A stretch of DNA of 64,000 bases from JACCTU01 sp963737405 (GCA_963737405.1 CAVTSL010000005.1:353505-417504); one strand, 5' to 3'. Positions 1 through 9,789 are shown, counted from the first letter of the stretch. The notes: generated from the sequence alone by a model not told the origin. Made by a program: numbers and translations.

Positions 1-2065
1 ATGCCTCCTCCACCCGCACCTGTCCTTGCTCGAGCCGGACGTCCCACTGCCCGTGGAACGCTCTCACACCCGTCAGCCTCGCGTTCTGGACCCAGGAGGG
101 GAGCTCGGGCGGAGCGACCGTCTCGAGCGAGTGGCGCCGGATGTCGGGCTGGAGGCCGAGCAGGACCTGAAGGAGGAGCACGGGCGTCCCCGCCGCCCAC
201 GCCTGCGGCCGCGCGGCGGTCGGGTACGCGATCGGGAACGTCGTCTCCGAGCGGCGAAGCCCGGCGAACACCTCGGGCAGCTGGTAGTTGAAGTACCGCG
301 CCGCCTGGAGCAGGCGCTGCGCGATCCGCTGCGCCTCGGGCCAGCGTCCGTACCGCGCGAGCCCCCACGCGATCAGGGAGTTGTCGTGGGGCCAGACGGT
401 GCCGTTGTGGTACGAGAGCGGGTTGTAGGCGGCGTCCAGCTCGGACATCGTGCGGACGCCCCAGCCCGACCAGAGCGAGTCGCCCATGAGCGCGTCCACC
501 ACCTGGTCGACCCGCTGCGGGAGGACGATCCCGCTCCAGAGCAGGTGGCCCATGTTCGAGCACATCGAGTCGACGGGCTGCTTCTCGGCGTCGAGCGCGA
601 GCGCGTAGTAGCCGCCGCGGCCCTCGAGCCAGTACGCCTCGTCGAAGCGATCCCGGAGCGCGGCCGCCTCGGCGTTCAGCCTGTCCGCCAGCGGCCGGTC
701 GCGCCAGACCTCGCGCGCGATCTCGGAGATGCGCCGCTTCGCGTCGAACACGTAGCCCTGCACCTCGGCGGGTGCGATCGGGGTCTTCGCGAAGCGGCCG
801 TCGGCGAAGCGCTGCGAGTCTCCCGAGTCCTTCCACGACTGGTTCTCGAGCCCGTGGTCGCTCCGCCGCTGGTACTCGACGAAGCCGTCGCCGTCGCGGT
901 CGCCCCACTTGTCGATCCACTCGAGCGCGCGAAGCGCCGGGTCCTTCAGCCGGTTCATCAGCGCGCGGTCGCCAGTCCAGCGATAGAGCTCCGAGAGCAG
1001 CACGAGGTAGAGCGGCGTTGCGTCGACGGTGCCGTAGTACGAGCGGAACCAGACCTTGGCGGCCTTGCCGGTCCGGACCTCGTGGACGATCTTCCCGGGC
1101 TCCGCGTCGATCGACGGGTCGTCCTCCTTCGCCTGGAGCTCGGCGAGCACCTCGAGCGCCGTCTGCGCGAGCTCGGGCCCGAAGAGGAGCGTCTGGAGGC
1201 AGGTGATGATCGTGTCTCGCCCGAAGACGGTCATGAACCAGGGCATGCCCGCGGCGGGCAGGCGCCCCCGCCCGGGATCGGCCTCGCTCCGCATCCGCAG
1301 CGACGCGAGATCGGCCACGGACTGCGAGAACGAGCGGCTGAGGTCGTCCCAGCTCGAGCGCAGCTGCGGCACGCGGAGCTGCCAGGCGGCGAGCGCGTCG
1401 CGAACGTGCACGAGCTCGTCGCCGAAGCGGCGCTCGACGAGGCGGGGCGGCAGCTCCGCGCTGTTGAGCAGCGGCACGACGTCGAGCTGGAGATCCCACG
1501 TCTGTCGCGGCGCGAGCTCGACGTCGTACTCGATCCCGCTGCCGTTGAGCCTTCCGCGCTGCGAGATGAGCACCTGCGTCCGGGCTTCGCCCTCGGGGTC
1601 GATCAGCACGAACTGGTTGTTCTCGGCGTCGTAGTGCGGGTCGACCGGCGGCGGCAGCGGCCGTGCGTTGACGGGGTCGCCGAGCGCGAAGTCGTGCTCC
1701 TTGACCGACAGGATGTCCGCGAAGTCGCAGCCGACCTCGAACGCGAGCGCGAACGCGACCGGCTCCATCCCCTCGTTCCGGATCACGATCCGCTCCTGCA
1801 TCCCCTCGCCCACGAAGCGGCGCCGCGCGATCGAGAGCGTGTCCGGCGGGAGCCGGTCGCTCAGCGGGTTCCTCAGGTAGAAGGCCGCCGAGAAGTACTC
1901 GACCTTCGCGGACGACAGGAGCAGCGGCGGCTTCCCGTCGATCGTCATCCGCAGCACCGAGAGGAACCGCGTGTCGTGCGCGTAGAAGCCGCTCGTCGCG
2001 TCGCCGACGTCCCCGCGGTCGTCGCAGATGCAGAACGTCGAGCCTTCGAGGATCGTCAGCGTCAC
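1..2065 (-). CDS. Glycogen debranching enzyme (amylo-alpha-1,6-glucosidase family), 3' end missing
   Basis: The protein runs off the left edge, so its C-terminus is not seen. The N-terminal ~200 residues match the GDE_N_bis domain (short beta-rich lead-in with DDRGDVGDATSGFYAHDTRF), followed by a six-hairpin (alpha/alpha)6 glucosidase-type catalytic region with MPWFMTVFGRDTI and YHNGTVWPHDNSLIAWG, typical of the MGH1/GDE_C family. Such enzymes trim alpha-1,6 branches of glycogen or related glucans in the cytoplasm. I chose the GTG at 2063-2065 because it overlaps the TGA of the upstream SDR by four bases (GTGA), which implies translational coupling within the leftward operon. The frame is open throughout. 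Family assignment is firm; exact substrate is inferred. Confidence 0.85.
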   Translation of the reverse strand, partial: MTLTILEGSTFCICDDRGDVGDATSGFYAHDTRFLSVLRMTIDGKPPLLLSSAKVEYFSAAFYLRNPLSDRLPPDTLSIARRRFVGEGMQERIVIRNEGMEPVAFALAFEVGCDFADILSVKEHDFALGDPVNARPLPPPVDPHYDAENNQFVLIDPEGEARTQVLISQRGRLNGSGIEYDVELAPRQTWDLQLDVVPLLNSAELPPRLVERRFGDELVHVRDALAAWQLRVPQLRSSWDDLSRSFSQSVADLASLRMRSEADPGRGRLPAAGMPWFMTVFGRDTIITCLQTLLFGPELAQTALEVLAELQAKEDDPSIDAEPGKIVHEVRTGKAAKVWFRSYYGTVDATPLYLVLLSELYRWTGDRALMNRLKDPALRALEWIDKWGDRDGDGFVEYQRRSDHGLENQSWKDSGDSQRFADGRFAKTPIAPAEVQGYVFDAKRRISEIAREVWRDRPLADRLNAEAAALRDRFDEAYWLEGRGGYYALALDAEKQPVDSMCSNMGHLLWSGIVLPQRVDQVVDALMGDSLWSGWGVRTMSELDAAYNPLSYHNGTVWPHDNSLIAWGLARYGRWPEAQRIAQRLLQAARYFNYQLPEVFAGLRRSETTFPIAYPTAARPQAWAAGTPVLLLQVLLGLQPDIRRHSLETVAPPELPSWVQNARLTGVRAFHGQWDVRLEQGQVRVEEA

Positions 2066-2808
2066 GGCGGGGCGTCGCGCAGGATGCGGCCGCCCGAGGA
2101 CTGTGCAAGCGCCTTCACGACGAGCTCGTCGACGTTGACGTGCTGCGGCCGCGTGAGCGCGAAGACGATGCACTCGGCGATGTCGGCGGGCGTCATCGCC
2201 TCCACGTTCGCGTAGACCGCGGCAGCCTGGTCCTCGTCGCCGCGGAAGCGCACGCGCGAGAAGTCGGTCTCGACGAGGCCGGGGTCGACGGTGATCACCC
2301 GGACGGGCTTGCCGAGCAGGTCCTCGCGCAGCGCGTACGTGAACCCGCGCACCGCGAACTTCGACGTCACGTAAAGCGCGCCGCGCTCGTACGCCTGACG
2401 CCCGGCGATCGAGCCGATGTTGACGAGGTCGCCGCCGCCGTCGGCGAGCAGATGCGGCAGGCAGAGGCGCGTCATGCGGATCAGGCCGTTCACGTTCGTC
2501 TCGAGGACGATCCGTTCGTCCTCCTCGGTGCTCTCCCAGAACGGGTCGCGGCCGATCGCGAGGCCGGCGCCGTTGACGAGGACGTCGAGGCCGCCAAGCT
2601 CCTGCACGGCCTCGGCGACGAAGCGCTCGCAGGCCGCGGAGTCGGTGACGTCGAGCTCGAGCGCGACGTCCGCGTCGACTCTGTCGACACGGCGCGCGCC
2701 CCCGACGACGCGAACGCCCTCGCGACGCAGCGCTTCGACCGTCGCGGCGCCGATCCCGCTCGACGCGCCGGTCACGATCGCCGTCTTCCCCTCCAAGCGC
2801 GGCATCAC
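2062..2808 (-). CDS. Short-chain dehydrogenase/reductase
   Basis: A 248-residue classical SDR with an N-terminal Rossmann fold. The cofactor motif TGASSGIG is at residues 13-20, NGAG (variant of NNAG) at 79-82, catalytic Ser at 133 (IGSIAG) and the YVTSK tetrad at Tyr146/Lys150. It should reduce or oxidise a small carbonyl/alcohol with NAD(P)(H); the overall look is of the YdfG / serine-3-dehydrogenase-like group, but substrate cannot be read from sequence. Start is GTG 2808 or the immediately following ATG 2805. Its stop overlaps the start of the debranching enzyme by four bases, so the two are coupled. Confidence 0.85.
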   Translation of the reverse strand: MMPRLEGKTAIVTGASSGIGAATVEALRREGVRVVGGARRVDRVDADVALELDVTDSAACERFVAEAVQELGGLDVLVNGAGLAIGRDPFWESTEEDERIVLETNVNGLIRMTRLCLPHLLADGGGDLVNIGSIAGRQAYERGALYVTSKFAVRGFTYALREDLLGKPVRVITVDPGLVETDFSRVRFRGDEDQAAAVYANVEAMTPADIAECIVFALTRPQHVNVDELVVKALAQSSGGRILRDAPP

Positions 2809-2822
2809 GGGATCGTACGGCG

Positions 2823-3741
2823 CTAGAGAGGCCCGATGCGCCGCTCGGCCGTTCCGAGCGGGATCGTCTCGCCGTTTCCGGCGTGGTCGACCTGGAGCGT
2901 GGTGTGCGTCAGGTCGAACCGCTCCTCGAGCACGCGCTCGAGCTCACGACGCTTCCCGTGGCAGTCGGCGTCCGGCGAGACGAGCACGTGCGCCGAGAGC
3001 GACGCGAACCCCGAGGTGATCGTCCAGACATGGAGGTCGTGGACCTCCCGCACACCGTCGACCTCGACCATCGCGCGCCCGATCTCCTCGGCGTCCAGAC
3101 CGCGCGGCGTCGACTCGAGCAGGATGCCGACCGAGTCGCGCAGGATCGTCCACGAGCTCGCGAGCACGAGCCCCGCGATCCCGAGCGCGACCAGCGGGTC
3201 GGCATAGCTCCAGCCGGTGAGCGAGCACGACGGCGCCGGAGACGATCACGCCGAGCGACCCGAGCGCGTCGGCGAGCACGTGCCGGAGCGCACCCTGGAC
3301 GTTGAGGCTCACCGACCCGCGACGGTGCAGGAGCGCGGCGGCGCCGAGGTTCAGCCCGAGCCCGACCACACCGACGACGAGCACCCAGCCGCCGCGCGGC
3401 TCGACGGGATCCCGGAAGCGCTGGATCGCCTCGACGACGATCCAGATCGAGATCGCCACGAGCGCGACGCCGTTCGCGAGCGCCGCGAGGATCTCCGCGC
3501 GCCGGTAGCCGAAGCTTCGCTCCGGCGTCGCGGGACGCGAACCGAGCCACGCGGCGAACAGCGCGAGCGCGAGGCTCCCGACGTCGCCGAGCATGTGGCC
3601 GGCGTCGGCGAGGAGCGCGAGCGAGTCGGCCGCGTAGCCGACGACGACCTCGACGACCGTGAACGCGGCGATGAGCGCGAGCGCGCCAGCGAGCGCCCGC
3701 CGATCACCCTCGAGGCGGTGGTCGTGCACGTGGTCGTGCAT
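2823..3741 (-). pseudogene. Cation diffusion facilitator (CzcD/ZitB-like) efflux transporter, one frameshift
   Basis: The N-terminal two thirds (from ATG 3741) has a His-rich start (HDHVHDH) and CDF membrane segments with the metal-site pairs HxxxD at residues 49/53 and 154/158. After position about 3221-3224 the frame must shift by one base to continue into the rest of the last membrane helix and the cytoplasmic C-terminal domain ending at 2823 (HDLHVWTITSG, typical of CDF). One extra base after GTCGTGCTC explains everything. The protein would export Zn2+ or related divalent cations with proton antiport. It abuts the preceding gene with no gap (TAG|ATG). Because the rest is well conserved, a sequencing indel is as likely as true inactivation. 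Confidence 0.8.
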
Positions 3742-4086
3742 CTACTCCTCGAGCCAGGCGCCGGGGACGAAGTCGGGGAAGCCCTGCTCGTCCATGTACG
3801 AGATCGCGCGCGACAGCAGCCAGACGACGGCCTCCCTGTCGGCCTCCGTCAGCACGAGCCGCACGGCGTCGTCACCCGCCTCGACGTTCGCCGCCGCCCC
3901 GGCACGCGCACGCCGCAGGAGGCAGAGGCGGGCCGTCGCCAGGTCGACATCCGTGCCGGGCTCCTCGTACCACGACACCTCTTTCGCCTGCTCGATCAGC
4001 GGCGCGAGACTCTCCTCGAGCCGAGCCGCATCGTGCTTCGAGAGGTCGCCAGTGCGGGGGTCTCCCCGGCCGAAAAACTCGCTCAC
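3742..4086 (-). CDS. Small protein of unknown function in the M48 protease operon
   Basis: A 114-residue soluble acidic protein without signal peptide, membrane segment or recognised motif; predicted mostly helical (long Leu/Ala/Arg stretch in the middle, C-terminus FPDFVPGAWLEE). It starts at GTG 4086, overlapping the TGA of the M48 protease by four bases (GTGA), and its own TAG directly touches the ATG of the cation transporter. The tight coupling on both sides is the best support that it is a real gene. I do not recognise the family. Confidence 0.6.
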   Translation of the reverse strand: MSEFFGRGDPRTGDLSKHDAARLEESLAPLIEQAKEVSWYEEPGTDVDLATARLCLLRRARAGAAANVEAGDDAVRLVLTEADREAVVWLLSRAISYMDEQGFPDFVPGAWLEE

Positions 4087-5180
4087 GCAGCCTCCTCTTC
4101 GATCCCTTCGTCGTGTGCGGCCCGGCGCAGCGCTTCGAGCCGCTCCGGAACCGTGGGATGGGTGTACCTGAGGTAGTAGACGACGCGCGGAGGCTCGAGG
4201 TCGGCGACGTTCGACTCGACGAGGTCGGCGAACATCGACTCCAGCGCGGCGAGGTCGCGAGTCAGGTGGAGCGCGAAGCGGTCGGCGCGGTACTCCCAGC
4301 GGCGCGCGACCGCCGCCAGCAACGCGAACACCGGCAGCTGGACGAGCGTGAGCACGAGCAGGACGAGCGGAAAGTCGCGCGGCTCGACGACCGCGCCGAG
4401 GATCGCCCAGAGGAGGACGACGATCGCGATCGCCGCCAGGACGAAGTACGCCGAGAACGACACGACGTCCCGATACCGCCGGTGCGCGAGCTCGTGGGCG
4501 AGCACGACCCGGAGCTCGGCGGGCTTCGCACGCCCGAGCAGCGTGTCGTAGACGACGACCCGCCGCGTCGCTCCGAAGCCCGAGACGTAGGCGTTCGCCT
4601 TCGTCGTGCGGCGGCTCGCGTCGGCGACGAGCACGTCGCGGATCGGCACTCCGGCGCGCACCGAGAGGCCGCGCAGGTCGGAGACGAGCTCCTCGTCCTC
4701 GAGCGGCTTGAAGTTGTTGAAGATCGGCTCGAGCACCACCGGGGCGACGAACGTCAGGAGCACGACGAAGAGCGCGGCCAGCGGCGCCGCGATCAGCGGC
4801 CAGGCGTCGGTCGCGCGCGAGAGGGCGACGAGCGCGAAGAAGACGATCGTCCAGAGGACGACCTCGACGGCGAACCCCTTCAGCACGTCGCCGACCCAGC
4901 CGCCGGTGGTCTGGGTCGAGAGGCCCCACTCTCGTTCGCGCAGGAAATCGCGCCAGTAGGTGATCGGCAGCCTCACGACGGTGAGGACCGCGAGCACGAT
5001 CGCCGGGTACACGAGAGCCTGGATCCACCAGCTCCAGTCGGGCAGGAGCGCGTCGCCGACGTCCGTGAAGGCGAGAACTGCAAGGACCGCGACGGCGAGC
5101 GTCCACTCGACGAGGCCGCTCAGGTAGCGGGCTCTGTGGTACCTGCGGCCGCGCTCGACCTCGTCACGCGTGAAGCGCAC
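4083..5180 (-). CDS. M48 family membrane zinc metallopeptidase (Ste24/CAAX protease-like)
   Basis: A 365-residue multi-pass membrane protein. Hydrophobic helices lie at about 24-40, 51-72, 100-120, 127-152, 243-265 and 270-292. The zinc-binding HExxH is HELAH at residues 229-233, and the third ligand is in the downstream WEYRADRFA motif (Glu296, Asp300), the order expected for M48A/Ste24 enzymes. The segment NNFKPLEDEELVSDLR before the active site is also characteristic. It probably degrades misfolded or tail-processed membrane proteins. It is the first gene of a leftward operon and diverges from the FtsH-like protease gene at 5229, with only 48 bases between them, so both membrane proteases may share a control region. 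Confidence 0.87.
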   Translation of the reverse strand: MRFTRDEVERGRRYHRARYLSGLVEWTLAVAVLAVLAFTDVGDALLPDWSWWIQALVYPAIVLAVLTVVRLPITYWRDFLREREWGLSTQTTGGWVGDVLKGFAVEVVLWTIVFFALVALSRATDAWPLIAAPLAALFVVLLTFVAPVVLEPIFNNFKPLEDEELVSDLRGLSVRAGVPIRDVLVADASRRTTKANAYVSGFGATRRVVVYDTLLGRAKPAELRVVLAHELAHRRYRDVVSFSAYFVLAAIAIVVLLWAILGAVVEPRDFPLVLLVLTLVQLPVFALLAAVARRWEYRADRFALHLTRDLAALESMFADLVESNVADLEPPRVVYYLRYTHPTVPERLEALRRAAHDEGIEEEAA

Positions 5181-5228
5181 GCCTCATTTCTAAAACAATT
5201 CTCAGGCTCGACGCGTCTAATTCGGAAA

Positions 5229-7616
5229 GTGGCGACCGCTGCCCCGCCCATCAACCTGAGATCCGCCGAGAGCTCGACGCAGCTCGCGCGCCAGTGGCGG
5301 ACGCTGACGCGGGCCGCCACCTTCGTGGCGCTGCTGACCAGCCCGGCGGCGTACCTCTTCCTCCACCGCGGCCTCGGCTGGGACTGGCGGTGGGCGCTCC
5401 TCGGCACGATCGTCGGCGTCGCGGCCTTCCGCGGGACGATCGACGTGCTCATGCGCCGCGTGATCCCGTGGCCGAGCCTCTTCGGGACGGACGAGATGAG
5501 GCTGCGCGAGGAGGACATCCTGGCGCGGCGCCGCGCGTGGTTCTGGCGGCGCTGGGTCAAGTGGGGACTCATCTTCATCGGCGGCGTCACCATCGCGTGG
5601 CTCGCGATCGCGATGGTCCGCGGCTTCGACAGCGCGAGCTGGGCGGACACCGCGACCGGCGTGTTCTCCGGGGTCGCCGGGATGCTCGGCAACCCGACCT
5701 TGTGGACGTACCTGATCTTCCTCCCCGCGCTCCTCTTGATGAACTTCCTGATCCTGTTCGGCCCTCTGCTGCTGATGGCCGTCTCCCAGATCCATTCGTT
5801 CGAGCCGGGCGACGCCGACTGGGGCGTGAAGCTCGAGGACGTCCGCGGCCAGGCCGAGGTGAAGGAAGAGGTGCGGCGCGTCGTCTCGCTCTGGCAGTCG
5901 GGAGAGGCGTTCGAGGCGGCGGGTGGCAAGCGCGAGCGCGGACTGCTCTTCCTCGGCGCCCCGGGCACCGGCAAGACGATGCTGTCGAAGGCGATCGCGA
6001 CCGGCTTCAACGCGCCCTTCGTCTCCATTCCGGGCTCGGGCTTCGCGCAGACGTTCATCGGCATGGACGCGATCACCGTCCGCTGGCTCGCGTGGAAGGC
6101 GAAGCGGCTCGCGCGCAAGTGGGGCGGGCAGTGCATCGTCTTCATCGACGAGATCGACGCCGTGGGCATGCGCCGCCAGTCGCTCGGCCAGCCGGGCGGC
6201 GGCACCGGCATGGGCGTCGGGCGCTTCGAGGAGCTTGCGTTCCACGGCCCATGGGGCGCACTGAACCCGAGCGGCGACCTCGTGCTCGAGACGCGTGTGT
6301 GGCGCGATCGGCTGTTCTCCGAGCGCTACGGCGCTCCGGCTGTCGTCGCACCGGCATTCCTCCAGCGGATCGGCGGGATCGTGAACCAGGCGGTGCCCGG
6401 CATGTTCGGCGGCGGCGGCGGCCTCGCGCTCAACCAGCTGCTCGTCGTCATGGACGGGATCGGAAGCCCCCGGTGGTCGCGCAAGTTCCCGGTGAAGCTC
6501 GTGAACACGCTCCTCGACGCCGTCTACATCGTCCCGATGCGGATCAAGGGCGTCAGGCTGCGGATGAAGCCGGCGCCGCCGGCAGGGGAGGAGATCTACT
6601 TCATCGGCGCCTGCAACGTGCCGATCGCGATGCTGGACCCCGCGCTCACGCGCGCGGGCCGGATGGGCCGTCACGTCTGGTTCCGGACGCCGACGAAGCA
6701 GGACCGGCTCGACGTCTTCGACCTCTACCTCGGGAGGGTCGCGCACGAGGACGGGCTCGACAAACCTTCGCGCCGTGACGAGCTCGCGCGCATCACGATG
6801 GGCTACTCGCCGGCGATGATCGAGCAGGTCTGCTCGATCGCGCTCACGTATGCGCACCACTCCGGCCGCGACCGGTTCGCGTGGGAGGACCTCGTCGAGG
6901 CGATGGCGACCGTCGAGTCCGGGACCGCGCAGAACATCGAGTACGTCGCGTCCGAGACCCGGGCGGTCGCGATCCACGAGGCCGGCCACGCCGTAGCAGC
7001 TCACGTGTACATGCCCGGCGTGGAGTCGACGCGCATCTCGATTCGCCGGCGCGGCGAGGCGCTCGGCCACCATCAGGCGTTCGAAAAGGAGGAGCGCTTC
7101 TCGCGCTGGCGCCACGAGGAGATCGGCGCGCTCATCTGGACGCTCGGCGCGATGGCCGCGGAGCGCGTCTTCTACGGCGAGAACTCGAACGGCGTCGGCG
7201 GCGACGTCCAGAGCGCGACCGGTCGGGCGGCGTACATGGTCGGCGCCGCGGCGATGGCGCCGATCCCGCTCGATGACGAGACCGATGAGGAGTCGCGCGA
7301 GCGGATCATGAAGCGCTTCGAGACGATCGGCGTGCAGATCATGGCCCGCACCACAGGCGGTCACGACCACGACCCGATCAGCGCCGTGCTCGGCGACCGT
7401 GACAAGCGCGCCTATGTCGCGCAGCTCCTCGGCCAGGCGTACGTCACGGCCCACAACCTGATGGAGGCGAACAAGGACAAGGTCGAGAAGGTCGCCGACG
7501 AGATCATCGCCCGCCGCGAGATCTACGGCGACGACCTGCTTGCGTTGCTCGACCGGCAGCAGCTGAAGGCGCCCGAGATCGACTACCAGGACGAGAAGAC
7601 GTGGCCGAGGATCTGA
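5229..7616 (+). CDS. Divergent FtsH-like AAA+ ATPase / M41 zinc metalloprotease with inserts in the ATPase domain
   Basis: A ~795-residue protein. Four hydrophobic helices occupy the first ~200 residues (e.g. LPALLLMNFLILFGPLLLM), unlike the two helices of ordinary FtsH. The AAA module has Walker A GAPGTGKT (~243-250), pore-loop-like GFAQTFIGM, Walker B FIDEIDAVGMRR (~304), LNQLLVVMDG (~402), sensor ACN (~460) and an arginine-finger region ALTRAGRMGR. The protease domain has HEAGH at ~583-587 and the third zinc ligand Asp in NGVGGDVQSATGRA. Walker B to LNQLL is ~96 residues against ~25 in ordinary FtsH, and MDG to the sensor is also longer, so there are two inserts. GTG 5229 is the first plausible start; no clear ribosome site precedes it. 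Expected to be a hexameric membrane-bound ATP-dependent protease. Confidence 0.85.
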   Translation: MATAAPPINLRSAESSTQLARQWRTLTRAATFVALLTSPAAYLFLHRGLGWDWRWALLGTIVGVAAFRGTIDVLMRRVIPWPSLFGTDEMRLREEDILARRRAWFWRRWVKWGLIFIGGVTIAWLAIAMVRGFDSASWADTATGVFSGVAGMLGNPTLWTYLIFLPALLLMNFLILFGPLLLMAVSQIHSFEPGDADWGVKLEDVRGQAEVKEEVRRVVSLWQSGEAFEAAGGKRERGLLFLGAPGTGKTMLSKAIATGFNAPFVSIPGSGFAQTFIGMDAITVRWLAWKAKRLARKWGGQCIVFIDEIDAVGMRRQSLGQPGGGTGMGVGRFEELAFHGPWGALNPSGDLVLETRVWRDRLFSERYGAPAVVAPAFLQRIGGIVNQAVPGMFGGGGGLALNQLLVVMDGIGSPRWSRKFPVKLVNTLLDAVYIVPMRIKGVRLRMKPAPPAGEEIYFIGACNVPIAMLDPALTRAGRMGRHVWFRTPTKQDRLDVFDLYLGRVAHEDGLDKPSRRDELARITMGYSPAMIEQVCSIALTYAHHSGRDRFAWEDLVEAMATVESGTAQNIEYVASETRAVAIHEAGHAVAAHVYMPGVESTRISIRRRGEALGHHQAFEKEERFSRWRHEEIGALIWTLGAMAAERVFYGENSNGVGGDVQSATGRAAYMVGAAAMAPIPLDDETDEESRERIMKRFETIGVQIMARTTGGHDHDPISAVLGDRDKRAYVAQLLGQAYVTAHNLMEANKDKVEKVADEIIARREIYGDDLLALLDRQQLKAPEIDYQDEKTWPRI

Positions 7617-8437
7617 GCGTCCCGCGTCCGGTCGCCGCGCGCCCGGCCGAGCCGGCGAAGCCGCACCGGGTGCACTGGCGCCGCTTCATGCTTGCGTATG
7701 TCCTGCTCGGACTCGCCGTCGTCGGTGCGGTGGCGATGCTTTTCGTCGCCATGAACACCGAGTCCACCACCGAGCGCGCGTGGTCGAGCTGGAAGCCGGC
7801 CGGCGAGGGCGAGTCGCGCATCTGGCAGATCGCGGACCACGTCGGCGGCCAGTACCGCGCGTCGAACGGCGAGCTTGCCGCACGTATCCTCGCCGGGCCG
7901 CCCACGTTCAATACGAGCGACGAGCAGGGACGCTCTCTTCGCCTTCCGCTCGAGGGCGTGCTCGTCAAGGGCCGCGCGAGCGATCAGAGCGACGCGAACG
8001 CAGTGCTGTTCAGCGGCGACTCGGTCATGTACGCGCTCTGCGGTACGGGCAGCGCCTGCCAGCCGGGGAACGCACTGCTGCAGGTCGACGAGATCGGGAC
8101 GAAGTACGAGCGCGAGGCACTCGAGCTCGCGCTCTACACCTTCAAGTACGTCGACGGCGTGAACAGCGTGATCGCGTTCCTACCGCCGTTCCCGCAGCGG
8201 AACGCGCAGGGGCAGATCGACCAGGTGCGCACGGTCGTCTACCTCCAGAAGGACCAGCTCGGGTTCCAGCTCGGGCGCCCGCTGAAGGAGACGCTCCGCG
8301 CCAAGTCCGGGCTCGACTTCTCGAGCGTCGAGCGGAACGACATCATCCAGCTGGTCCACCCGCGGCTGTTCACGTTCGAGCCCGAGCAGGTGCCGAACGG
8401 CGCCTGGATCCTCTCGCTCACGCGCTTCCAGGCCTGA
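7601..8437 (+). CDS. Single-pass membrane protein, likely partner of the FtsH-like protease
   Basis: A 278-residue protein of unknown family. A short basic N-terminus (to about residue 28) is followed by one strong membrane helix (MLAYVLLGLAVVGAVAMLFV) and a ~225-residue domain probably outside the membrane, with two close cysteines in CGTGSAC. GTG 7601 starts 16 bases before the stop of the protease gene, so translation is coupled. A strong hairpin follows its stop. The context suggests a subunit, adaptor or substrate of the membrane protease, but nothing in the sequence proves it. Confidence 0.65.
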   Translation: MAEDLSVPRPVAARPAEPAKPHRVHWRRFMLAYVLLGLAVVGAVAMLFVAMNTESTTERAWSSWKPAGEGESRIWQIADHVGGQYRASNGELAARILAGPPTFNTSDEQGRSLRLPLEGVLVKGRASDQSDANAVLFSGDSVMYALCGTGSACQPGNALLQVDEIGTKYEREALELALYTFKYVDGVNSVIAFLPPFPQRNAQGQIDQVRTVVYLQKDQLGFQLGRPLKETLRAKSGLDFSSVERNDIIQLVHPRLFTFEPEQVPNGAWILSLTRFQA

Positions 8438-8442
8438 GACGA

Positions 8443-8470
8443 AGGCGCGGGCGCCGGAGCGCCCGCGCCT
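8443..8470 (+). terminator. Intrinsic terminator between convergent genes
   Basis: A perfect 11-bp stem (AGGCGCGGGCG / CGCCCGCGCCT) with a six-base loop CCGGAG lies five bases after the stop of the membrane protein gene and ten bases before the end of the convergent gene, followed by CTTGT. It can serve both strands. Confidence 0.75.
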
Positions 8471-8479
8471 CTTGTCGCG

Positions 8480-9590
8480 TCAGGCCGTGTGCACCTGGAC
8501 GAGCCGCGTCGCGGTGACGCCGTAGAGCAGGCGCTCGCCGGCCCGTCGCGCCTGGACGTAGAACTGCACGTTGAGCCCGCGGCTGAGCGGGAACACGAGC
8601 CCCGGCCTCGGAGCCCGCGGCCTCATCTGGAGCGTGACGTAGCCGTCCTGTCCCGTCCCGGTCTCCGGCGGCACCGTCGTCAGCAGCGGCAGGGACCTCA
8701 TGTAGACGAGCGCGCCGCGGACGACGAACCCACGCGTGTCGGAGACGTGTACGCGAGCGGTGATGACTGACCTGCGCGAGCGGACCGGGTTCGGCGAGAA
8801 CGTGACCTCGTCGATCACGAGCTTCGCGGGGAGCGCGACGCTCTCGATCGGGATCGAGATCTTGCCGTTCGGCAGCCGGATCTGGCCCGCCGGACCACCG
8901 GGCTGCGCGACGCCGGTCGGCGCCGACGCCGCACTTCTCGAGCCGCCGGGATTCCTCGCGGCGACGATCACGCGGACCGAGCGGTTGACGTCCGACGACG
9001 TCACGACGTACGTGCGGTTCGTCGCGCCCGAGATGTTCGAGCAGTTGCCGCCGTTCGCGTCGCAGCGCTGCCACTGGTAGCCGAACGAGATCGGCTGCGT
9101 GCCGTCCCACACCCCCGGATTCGCGGTGAGCGTCTCGCCCTCGCGGAGGTTCCCCGAGATCGACGGGACGGACGTGTTGCGCGGTGCGCTTGCGCGGGCG
9201 CCGATCGTGCCCGTGTTGACCTGCGCGTTCGTCGCCCCGTCGGCGTTCCGCGCCGTCACGACGGCGACGAGACGCCTGCCCTGGTCGTTGCTTCCGAGCC
9301 GATAGCTCCGACTTCGGACGTTGGTGTTCGCGCAGTTGGCGAGCTGCGAGTTGCAGCGGACCCACTGGTACGTGAACGTGATCGGCTGCGTCCCGCTCCA
9401 GGCGCCCGGGATTGACGGTCACCGTCGACCCGACGCGCTGCGTCCCCGAGATCGTCGGCGCCCGCTCGTTCTTCGGTGCAACCTGCACGCGGGCCGTCTC
9501 CGCGAAGCTCCCGCCTGCCACCGTCAGCATCGTCAGCAAGGAAGCGGCGATTGCAGTCGCAAGATCCCGCCACACCCGTTGCGTTCTCAT
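8480..9590 (-). pseudogene. Exported protein with Ig-like repeats, one frameshift
   Basis: ATG 9590 is preceded by a purine-rich ribosome site (GGGGGAAA) and followed by a signal peptide (basic start, then AIAASLLTMLTVAGGSFA). Two copies of an ~85-residue Ig-like module follow, each with P.ISG....G.T.T.NPG.W.GTQPI and YQW.RC; the second has the full GNCSNISGATNRTY core. The C-terminal ~120 residues are a further beta-rich region (FSPNPVRSRRSVITARV). The frame breaks at 9408-9410 in a run of three G on the plus strand; removing one restores NPGAWSGTQP. A homopolymer indel is the likely cause. Such repeats are common in surface proteins of Thermoleophilia and probably mediate adhesion or envelope display. 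Confidence 0.78.
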
Positions 9591-9789
9591 CGTTTCCCCC
9601 TTCGTCGGCACTCACTTCAACGCCGCGACCCTGCAAGGAGTTGCGAAAGGTCTTGTAAAACTTCGCGCGGTCCGGCGCAAAGTGTGTGGTCTTGCTCGCG
9701 TTTGTTGTCTCGACGGTGGGCGTGCGAAACAGTGTTCTCTGCGGCGCCGCGTGTCCTAGGTAGGCGCCGTGGTTGTCAGAGGGGTCTTC

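Noticed and set aside
26..2215. Long plus-strand open frame opposite the debranching enzyme
   Set aside because: It is an exact codon-for-codon mirror of the minus-strand gene, Arg/Pro/Val-rich with no domain, as is usual in GC-rich DNA.
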